NCBI GenBank assembly: GCA_964643885.1
Contig: CAZXUI010000088.1
Span: 1-17,760 of the forward strand
Origin: CAADGL01 sp964643885
GTDB lineage: Bacteria > Planctomycetota > Phycisphaerae > UBA1845 > Fen-1342
Reading direction: 5' to 3'
Length of the DNA stretch: 17,760 nt
Shown: positions 7,642 to 13,949 of the stretch, one piece after another
Position numbering within the stretch: position 1 is the first letter of the stretch
How the letters are laid out: every line of letters begins with the position of its first letter
The notes under the pieces: generated by a model
Seen by the model: the letters and a program-made list of their open reading frames with translations, nothing else
Told to the model about the DNA's origin: nothing
Database searches by the model: none
Translations under genes and position numbers: made by a program

Positions 7642-7693
7642 GTGCTCCTCTCTGTGTGCCCCGGGTTGGCGCCCTGGCCGCGCCGGCCGTCCG

Positions 7694-9085
7694 CTACGGC
7701 TGATTCGGCTGCTCGAACCGCCTTCTCATCCGCTCCTGCTCCGCCTCGATCTGCCGGACCGGGTCGCGGTTGGTGAAAATCTCGATCCAGTGCGAGCCCG
7801 GCACGAAGAAGATCTCGTTGTCCCTGCTGCCCAGCACCGCGTCGCGCATCCGCACCCAGTTGCGCACCACGGTCCGATCCGGGTCGCGGCGGTATGCCTC
7901 GCGCTCCGTCAGGAACTCCTCGAACTCGCTGCGGATCTGCTCCCGCTGCGCCGTCGCCAGCGACTCGGCCCGGCTGAGAATCTGGGCCACCTCCCCCTCC
8001 GCCCGCAGCAACTCCGCATCGATCCGCGCCAGCAGGCCCGCCAGCACCGATTCGTCCTCGCCCGCGAGCTGCGCCGCCCCGTACGCGTCGATCGCCTCCA
8101 GCAGCCGCTCATAGCCCGCCCCCGCGGCCTGGTTCAGCAGGCTCTTCTCTTCCGAACGCGCCTCGGCCACCAGCTTGTTCCGCTCGTTCTCCGCCACGCT
8201 CACGTTGCGGAAGGCCGCCTGCGTCCGGCCGGGCTCGATCGTATCCGGCCGCACCTGCGTGACCACGATGCCCGTCTCCAGCCGCGCCAGCGACTCGCTC
8301 AGCCGCCGCCGCACCGCGTCGCCCACCAGCAGCGTGTTCTCGTCCGCCCGCGTGCCGATCTTGAGCAGCTCCTCGACCCGCCGGCCGGCGACCTCGCGCA
8401 CGATCGCGTTCTCCGCCAGCCGCCGCAGCAGCAGGTCGGCGTCCTCGATTCTCTCTCCCACGTTGCGGACGAATTTGCTCCCGTCCTCGACCCGGTAGAC
8501 GATCTCCCACAGACCGTGCGAGAGATTCCGATCGCCGCTGAGCATCGCCCCGTCCTGCCCGGGCTCGAGCTCCGATTTGTTCGGCACGGTCTCCGCCAGC
8601 GACTTGCCGGCGTCGCGCCGCTTCTGCTCGTCGCTGCGCTGGAATAGAAACGTGTCCAGCTCCATCTCGCGCAAGTCCGCCCGGATCGGAATCTTCTCAT
8701 CGAACGGATCGGGCAGCGCGAAGTGCCAGCCCTCGCCGAAGATCGGCGTGCCCGTGCGCGGATTCTCGCGCAGCTCGCCGAAGCGCACGATCAATCCCTG
8801 CTCGCCCGGACCCACCTGGAACCAGCCCGAGCCGACGTAGGCCACCAGCAGTACCAGGATGATCAGCCGCAGGACGTTGAATCCCGCCCGCAGCGCCTGG
8901 CTCAGCGACTCCTGCGCCGGATCGGAGAAGTGCACCGGCTCGCGCTGCCCGCCGTGATGGTGATGATGCCCGGGCCCGTGCCCGAGATCGTGCCCGTGAT
9001 CGTGGCCGTGATCATGGCCGGGCGGAGTCTCGCTCCACGATGGACCGGACGGGTCGGGATGAAACAGTCGACTACTGGCCCGCAT
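7694..9085 (-). CDS. HflK-like SPFH protein with His-rich cytoplasmic tail
   Basis: A 463-residue SPFH (band 7) membrane protein of HflK type. The order is: a short N-terminal tail, a His-rich stretch at 24-44 with 11 histidines in 21 residues in His-Asp-His-Gly and His5 runs, one membrane segment at about 68-86, then GPGEQGLIVRFGEL at 92-105, the usual opening of the SPFH domain, and a long charged coiled-coil region at about 280-400. In E. coli HflK the N-terminal tail is cytoplasmic and Gly-rich; here it could bind divalent metal. The start is ATG 9085, with GGAGG five bases upstream; the gene overlaps the end of the HflC-like gene by 14 bp. An insertion of about 50 residues rich in Asp, Lys and Glu follows the first SPFH strands. 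The role is inferred: assembly with the HflC-like protein into a membrane microdomain. Confidence 0.88.
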   Translation of the reverse strand: MRASSRLFHPDPSGPSWSETPPGHDHGHDHGHDLGHGPGHHHHHGGQREPVHFSDPAQESLSQALRAGFNVLRLIILVLLVAYVGSGWFQVGPGEQGLIVRFGELRENPRTGTPIFGEGWHFALPDPFDEKIPIRADLREMELDTFLFQRSDEQKRRDAGKSLAETVPNKSELEPGQDGAMLSGDRNLSHGLWEIVYRVEDGSKFVRNVGERIEDADLLLRRLAENAIVREVAGRRVEELLKIGTRADENTLLVGDAVRRRLSESLARLETGIVVTQVRPDTIEPGRTQAAFRNVSVAENERNKLVAEARSEEKSLLNQAAGAGYERLLEAIDAYGAAQLAGEDESVLAGLLARIDAELLRAEGEVAQILSRAESLATAQREQIRSEFEEFLTEREAYRRDPDRTVVRNWVRMRDAVLGSRDNEIFFVPGSHWIEIFTNRDPVRQIEAEQERMRRRFEQPNQP

Positions 9086-10037
9086 CGCCGCCTCCGTCGC
9101 TCGCCGTCGTCGCGCCGGCCGGCGCGCTGAACGGCCGATCGAAGTAGTGGAACAGGTCGGTGTTCCAGTCAAGGAAGATCGTGCCCTTGCTCTTCAGCGA
9201 GGTCTCGAGCGCCTCGAGCCAGCGCAGCCAGAGGTAGAACTCCTGATCCTCCTCGGGAATCTGCGCCAGGATGCGCGTGCTGGCCTTGACGCCCTCGCTC
9301 TCGATCTCCTGGGCCTTGCGCTGCGCGAATTGCAGAATGCTGTCCTTGGCCGCCTCGGCCCGCGCCCGGATCGTGTCCGCCAGCGCCTTGCCCTCCTGCT
9401 CGTGCCCCTTGGCCAGCCGGTCGCGCTCCGCGATCATCGCCTCCTGCACCTTCGCCGTCGCCTCGGACGGCAGCGAGACGCGGCGGATGCCCACCTCGAT
9501 CAGCTCGACGCCGTAGTCCGCAAGGATGCCCGGAGCCGCGTCCTCCAGCATCTCCTTCAGAATCTGGGCGTGGCTGCGCTCCACCAGCTCGGCGTCCAGG
9601 TTGACCAGCTCGCTCAGCGTATGCCGACCCAGAACGTTGCTGCGGGCCTGCGTCACCCGCGCGCTGATCTGCTCCACCGCCTTCTGCCGGTTCCGCGCCC
9701 GGACCGTGAATTGCAGCGGATCCTTCACCCGCCAGATCGCGTAGCAGCCGACGATCACGTTGTGCCCGTCGGCCGTCTTCAACTCGGTCTCCGGCGTGTC
9801 CACCACCTGCATGCGGATGTCGACCTTGCGGATCCACTCGATCGGCGGCGGCCACTTGAAATGCAGCCCCACCTGGTTCGGATCGCGCCCGTCGATGACG
9901 CTGTCGGCGTCCGCCTGCCCGAAGCGGACCTTTACCGCCGCCTCGGAGAATCGCACCTGGAACGTCACCAGGTAGACCACCAGCACGACCACCAGCGCCG
10001 TGCCGGTCAACACCGTAGGAATGGGGATGTTACGCAT
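9072..10037 (-). CDS. HflC-like SPFH protein
   Basis: A 321-residue SPFH/band 7 protein with one N-terminal membrane segment (about 9-27), followed by VRFSEAAVKVRFGQ, the typical SPFH opening, then GLHFKWPPPIEWIRKVDIR (57-75), close to the HflC 'GLHFKxP' signature. The C-terminal half is a charged, Ala/Glu-rich coiled coil (about 190-250). Length matches HflC. In E. coli, HflC pairs with HflK and modulates FtsH. Here it sits between two HflK-like genes: 48 bp after the polytopic SPFH gene and overlapping the His-rich one by 14 bp. The start ATG has an AGAGGT six bases upstream. I leave the symbol empty because three SPFH genes are present and orthology is uncertain. Confidence 0.88.
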   Translation of the reverse strand: MRNIPIPTVLTGTALVVVLVVYLVTFQVRFSEAAVKVRFGQADADSVIDGRDPNQVGLHFKWPPPIEWIRKVDIRMQVVDTPETELKTADGHNVIVGCYAIWRVKDPLQFTVRARNRQKAVEQISARVTQARSNVLGRHTLSELVNLDAELVERSHAQILKEMLEDAAPGILADYGVELIEVGIRRVSLPSEATAKVQEAMIAERDRLAKGHEQEGKALADTIRARAEAAKDSILQFAQRKAQEIESEGVKASTRILAQIPEEDQEFYLWLRWLEALETSLKSKGTIFLDWNTDLFHYFDRPFSAPAGATTASDGGGDAGQ

Positions 10038-10085
10038 CAGTGCACCTCTCTGCCGCTGTCACGCGCGCCGCCGCCGCCGCGCACC

Positions 10086-12575
10086 CTACCGCGATTCGCG
10101 CAGCGGAATATCCGTCAGCTCCGGCCGGGCCTCTTCCTGTGCTTCCAGGCTCACGCGCACCTTCCGATCGCCCGGCTGAAACGCCAGAAAGTACTTGCGC
10201 GCGTCCTTGATGCCGTTCGTCAGCACTTCCAGGTAGCGCCGCGCCTTGTAGACCTGCGGCGCCGCCGCATACGCACCCCGCTCGTTGATCACACGCGTCA
10301 CCTCGCGGGCCGCACGCATCTCGCGCTCCCACCGCGACGCACGCGCCCGCGCCAGCACCACCGCCGCCTCGCCGTCCAGCAGCGGCAGCGCCCTCTCCAG
10401 CCGGCTATTCCAGAACTCCTGGTTCACGTCCGCGATCGCCAGGTCCAGCAGCGCCGCCGCCGCCGGCTCCCCGTGCCGGCCCGCCAGCTCGACCCGGACG
10501 CCCTCCAGCGCCGCCGACTGCGCCGCCAGCGCCTCGTGATACGCCTGCTCCGCCTGCGCCAGCCGCTCGGCCGCCTCCTCCCGCTGCCGCGACGTGCGGC
10601 CCAGCCCCAGCTCCATGTCCGTCTCGATCGCCGACAGCCGGCCGGCCGCCTGGTCACGGGCCCACTCCGCCTCGATCCGGGCCACGATCGCCGCCCGCAC
10701 CTCGCCCGGCAGATACGACTCGACCGCCGGCTCGGCCGCGCTCAGCCGCCGCAAGACGGCCTGCGCATCGGTCAGCATCCGCTCGCTCTGGCCCACGCTG
10801 CGGATCGCGTGCGCCAGGTCCAGCGCCCGCTCGCGGTCGCCGGCCACCTGCGCCAGCGTCTCGCTCTCCGAGACGCGCGCCTTGCGCACCTCCGCCACCT
10901 TCTGCATCTGCGCCGTGACGACGCGGCGGAACGCCTCCGCCACGGTCTTCTCCGGATGCACCTTGGCGATCCCCGCGTGCACGATCTCGATGCCCAGCTT
11001 CGCCTCCGCCGCACGCCGGCTGATGCGGTCGCGGATCTCCTCGCCGCCGCGCTGCATCCAGTCGCCCATCAGCGCATCGATGTCGTGCGACGCCACGAAG
11101 CGCGACACCTCTTCCCACGCCAGCGCACGCAGCGCCTCGTCCGGCTCGGCCAGCGACTGCGAATACTCCGCCAGCCGCTGCGGATCGATCTTGTACTGCA
11201 CGAACACCTCGAGCCGCACCATGTGCACCGGCGCCCGCTGGTCGCGCGCCTCGCCCACGCCCGCATCGAGCTGAATCGCCGGCGCGTCGGCCTCACGCGT
11301 CGCCGGCGCCTCCGCCGCCAGCCGGCCCGAACCCGGCGTCGGCGGGATCAGAAAGTCGAAATGATCGCGCCCGGAATGCTTCTCGTCCGTCCACAGCTCG
11401 ATCGTCGGGTCGTCGTGCCGCAGATCATCCTCGGTAATCAGCGGCTGGTCGCCGACCTTGAAGCCGACGAAGAACTGCCGGAGCTGGTCGACATTGTAGC
11501 GCTGCGCCCGCTCGAACGGCGCCGGCCACTTGAAGTGAATGCCCGGCCCAAGGCCGCCCGCGTCGACCTGCCGCCCGAAGCGCTCGATGATGACGCGCTC
11601 GTGCGGCCAGACCACCACGATCGAGCTCAGCAGCCACAGCACCGCCGCCCCGACGCCAAGCAGCGGCACCAGCGTCCGTTGCAGCAGCGTGTAGAACCAC
11701 GTCTGCGACACGCGGAAGCCGAACTGGTAATTGATCGCCTCCGCCACGCTGTGCGCGATGCCGCCCGGCTCCGAGATCATCGCCAGCAGCCGGCTGTCGA
11801 AGCTCGCCCGATGCTCGACGCCCGGAATCCGCGGCCGGTAGCGGTCCAGCACGAAGCTGGCCAGCGCCTCCACGCCCAACAGCCCCATCAGCACCGGCGT
11901 GGCGTACGCCACCACGTGCTCCCACGTGGCCACCTGCTGATACAGGTACACGCCGAAGCAGACGACCTGGGCCATGCAGACGATCGCGCAGGCCAGCATG
12001 TACGACCCGCCCGCCCGCAGAAGCTGCATCCCCTCGATCCGCGACATGCCCGAGGCGTAACGCGCGAAGAAATACTGCAGCAGCATCACTAGCGACAGCA
12101 GGATCAGCCCGATCTGAGCGTGCTTCAGATCGCCCCACTCGACCGCGCTCAGCGACCGCCCGCCGAATTCGAACCAGCGCCAGACGCCGATCACCAGCAG
12201 GTACGCACCGATGATCAGCCCGAAGGCCGGCGCCAGCCGGTTCTGCATCCACTCCAGCCGCGCTTTGGCGACCTGAAACGCCAGCCCGCCGCCCCCCTCC
12301 TCGCCGAACAGCGCCTCGCCCCCGCCGCTCGACTGCTTCTCGCGCCGCAGCTCTTCCAGGTCCAGCGCCTCGAGCGCCGCCAGCTCGTGCTGCCGAAAGA
12401 CCAGCAGCGAAATGAACCAGATCAGGATGCCGGCGGACATCAGCCACGCCAGCTCCATCAGCCCGCGGGAGTTCGTCCCCACCGAAAGCGCCAGCACCGC
12501 CCCCGTCGCGATCACCTGAAGAATCAGGCCCGCCAGGCTGACCATGCGGCTTCGCGCGTGTGAGACCTCTGTCAC
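10086..12575 (-). CDS. Polytopic SPFH protein, first gene of the operon
   Basis: An 829-residue protein with an unusual layout. Seven hydrophobic segments are seen at about 12-31, 40-60, 115-134, 153-171, 191-212, 222-243 and 301-322, against one in ordinary HflK/HflC. An SPFH domain follows directly: VVVWPHERVIIERFGRQ at 320-336, then GPGIHFKWPAPFERAQRY at 343-360, interrupted by a low-complexity insertion near 395-450 and continuing to about 560. A long coiled coil (560-700) and a short C-terminal segment complete it. The GTG start at 12575 has GAGG six bases upstream; ATG 12545 is an alternative. It probably begins the operon, transcribed from the 209-bp divergent gap. The SPFH assignment is firm; the role of the six extra segments is unknown. 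Confidence 0.88.
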   Translation of the reverse strand: MTEVSHARSRMVSLAGLILQVIATGAVLALSVGTNSRGLMELAWLMSAGILIWFISLLVFRQHELAALEALDLEELRREKQSSGGGEALFGEEGGGGLAFQVAKARLEWMQNRLAPAFGLIIGAYLLVIGVWRWFEFGGRSLSAVEWGDLKHAQIGLILLSLVMLLQYFFARYASGMSRIEGMQLLRAGGSYMLACAIVCMAQVVCFGVYLYQQVATWEHVVAYATPVLMGLLGVEALASFVLDRYRPRIPGVEHRASFDSRLLAMISEPGGIAHSVAEAINYQFGFRVSQTWFYTLLQRTLVPLLGVGAAVLWLLSSIVVVWPHERVIIERFGRQVDAGGLGPGIHFKWPAPFERAQRYNVDQLRQFFVGFKVGDQPLITEDDLRHDDPTIELWTDEKHSGRDHFDFLIPPTPGSGRLAAEAPATREADAPAIQLDAGVGEARDQRAPVHMVRLEVFVQYKIDPQRLAEYSQSLAEPDEALRALAWEEVSRFVASHDIDALMGDWMQRGGEEIRDRISRRAAEAKLGIEIVHAGIAKVHPEKTVAEAFRRVVTAQMQKVAEVRKARVSESETLAQVAGDRERALDLAHAIRSVGQSERMLTDAQAVLRRLSAAEPAVESYLPGEVRAAIVARIEAEWARDQAAGRLSAIETDMELGLGRTSRQREEAAERLAQAEQAYHEALAAQSAALEGVRVELAGRHGEPAAAALLDLAIADVNQEFWNSRLERALPLLDGEAAVVLARARASRWEREMRAAREVTRVINERGAYAAAPQVYKARRYLEVLTNGIKDARKYFLAFQPGDRKVRVSLEAQEEARPELTDIPLRESR

Positions 12576-12653
12576 TGTTCACCTCGCCCTGCCAGACACA
12601 GATCCGCCGGACTCCGCCGCCGCGCGCCGACACCCACGCCCGAACCGCCCGTC

Positions 12654-12690
12654 CCCCGCGGACGTACTCGGTTGAGCGGCACGCGCGGGG
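12654..12690. repeat. Inverted repeat within the divergent promoter region
   Basis: CCCCGCG (12654-12660) is complementary to CGCGGGG (12684-12690). The arms enclose the -35 hexamer of the rightward promoter, and the right arm sits in its spacer. It could be an operator or an RNA stem for the leftward operon, but GC-rich inverted repeats of this size are not rare in such DNA. Confidence 0.3.
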
Positions 12691-12700
12691 CGGGCATAAT
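12672..12700 (+). promoter_or_regulatory. Sigma70-type promoter for the divergent permease
   Basis: TTGAGC (12672-12677) and CATAAT (12695-12700) are separated by 17 bp, with 4 and 5 matches to consensus. It lies 85 bp before the ATG at 12785. On the other strand the same AT-rich island reads TATTAT (12696-12701), a possible -10 for the SPFH operon, but no good -35 is seen there. Confidence 0.55.
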
Positions 12701-12784
12701 ACCGCCTTGCGCCGCTCGCGCTGCCTGATGGCCACGTGCGCCCCAGCGCGGCGGAGCCGATTCGACCCGCAGGGCAACGACCGA

Positions 12785-13759
12785 ATGATCAGCAAGCTCC
12801 TGGCGATCGCCCACAACACCTTCGTCGAGACGATCCGCCAGCCGATCTACGGCATCCTCATCTGGGTCGCCGCCGCCCTGCTCGTCATCAACCCCAGCAT
12901 CGCCGCCTTCTCCCTCGAGAGCGGCGGCGACAACAAGATCCTCAAGGACGTCGCCCTCTCCACGCTGCTGCTCTATGGCCTGTTCGCCAGCGTCTTCAGC
13001 GCCTCCGGCGTGGTCACGCGCGAGATCGAGAGCTACACCGTCCTGACCGTCGTCTCCAAGCCCGTCAGCCGCCCCCTGTTCATCTCCGGCAAGTTCCTCG
13101 GCGTCGCCGGCGCCATGCTGGTCGGCTTCTACTTCCTCTGCCTCGTCTTTCTCATGACCGTCCGCCACGGCGTCATGGAAGCCGCCTCGGACAAGTACGA
13201 CATGCCCGTGCTCGTGCTTTCCACCATCGTCGTGGCCGTCAGCCTGCTGGCCGCGACCTTCGGAAATTTCAACTACGGCTGGCACTTCTCCACCACGCTG
13301 ACCGCCTGGGTCGTGCCGCTCGGAACGATCGCCCTCGGCGTCGTCCTCTTCTTCGACCGCGAGTGGAAGCCGCAGCATCCAATGACCGACTTCGGCGACA
13401 TGCAGATGATCTACGCCTGCATGCTCATCTTCATGGCCGTGATGATCCAGACCGCCTTCGCCGTCGCGCTCAGCACGCGCTTCAGCCAGGTCATGACGCT
13501 GACGCTCTGTGCCGGTGTGTTTCTGCTCGGCCTGCTGTCCGACTATTACTTCGGCCTGCGGGCCGATCAGGCCCCGCTCTACGCCTTCATGGCCGCCATC
13601 CTCCCCAACTTCCAGTTCTTCTGGCTGGGAGACGCGATCACGCAGGAGCTCGGCGTCACCGGCCAGCATATCGCCCGCGTCGCCGGCTACGCCGCCACCT
13701 ACACCGGCGCCGTGCTTTGCCTGGCCATCGCCCTCTTCCAGACCCGCGAAGTCGGCTGA
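12785..13759 (+). CDS. ABC-2 type permease without an adjacent ATPase gene
   Basis: A 324-residue membrane protein with about eight hydrophobic segments (roughly 22-42, 58-76, 103-125, 140-158, 173-190, 207-229, 236-254 and 297-317). It is a paralogue of the permease at 5078-6466: both begin with an Ala-Ile-Ala helix, share KPVSR (92-96 here) followed by Gly-Lys-Phe-Leu-Gly-Val, have a Leu/Phe-Pro-Asn-Phe motif near the end and finish with an Arg-Glu-Val tail. It lacks the 200-residue insertion. ATG 12785 is chosen because the permease homology starts there; only a weak GGG lies upstream, and the frame is open further upstream across the promoter. No ATPase gene lies beside it, so its likely partner is the ATPase at 6463-7641, or one elsewhere in the genome. 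Substrate is unknown. Confidence 0.87.
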   Translation: MISKLLAIAHNTFVETIRQPIYGILIWVAAALLVINPSIAAFSLESGGDNKILKDVALSTLLLYGLFASVFSASGVVTREIESYTVLTVVSKPVSRPLFISGKFLGVAGAMLVGFYFLCLVFLMTVRHGVMEAASDKYDMPVLVLSTIVVAVSLLAATFGNFNYGWHFSTTLTAWVVPLGTIALGVVLFFDREWKPQHPMTDFGDMQMIYACMLIFMAVMIQTAFAVALSTRFSQVMTLTLCAGVFLLGLLSDYYFGLRADQAPLYAFMAAILPNFQFFWLGDAITQELGVTGQHIARVAGYAATYTGAVLCLAIALFQTREVG

Positions 13760-13811
13760 GAATCCCGCCCCGGCCGCGTCGGGAATGTGGCCAGCCCGCG
13801 CTCCCCAGGTG

Positions 13812-13859
13812 GCGGGACCATCGACCGGCCGCACCAGGCGGCCGGACAGACCGTCCCGC
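13812..13859. terminator. Nested inverted repeat between convergent genes, possible bidirectional terminator
   Basis: An outer stem GCGGGAC/GTCCCGC (13812-13818 with 13853-13859) encloses an inner stem CCGGCCGC/GCGGCCGG (13825-13832 with 13838-13845, 5-nt loop). All pairs are perfect. It lies in the 190-bp gap between the permease (+) and the metal ATPase (-), where a two-way terminator would be expected. There is no T-tract on either side. I see nothing else in the gap. Confidence 0.45.
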
Positions 13860-13949
13860 TGACCGCCGAGCACCGCACTGGCATCCCGTCCTGCGCGTCG
13901 CCGCATCCTCGCTCCCGCCCACTTGCCGTGGGTCATGCTCCCCACGCAG

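Noticed and set aside
9147..12092. Very long open frame on the plus strand (981 codons)
   Set aside because: It lies antisense to the HflC-like and polytopic SPFH genes, which have clear domains. Its translation is Arg/His/Leu/Pro-rich with no motif, typical of an antisense frame in high-GC DNA.
7694..12575. Classical HflK/HflC/FtsH protease-control operon
   Set aside because: No ftsH or other protease gene is present, and there are three SPFH genes followed by ABC transporter genes.
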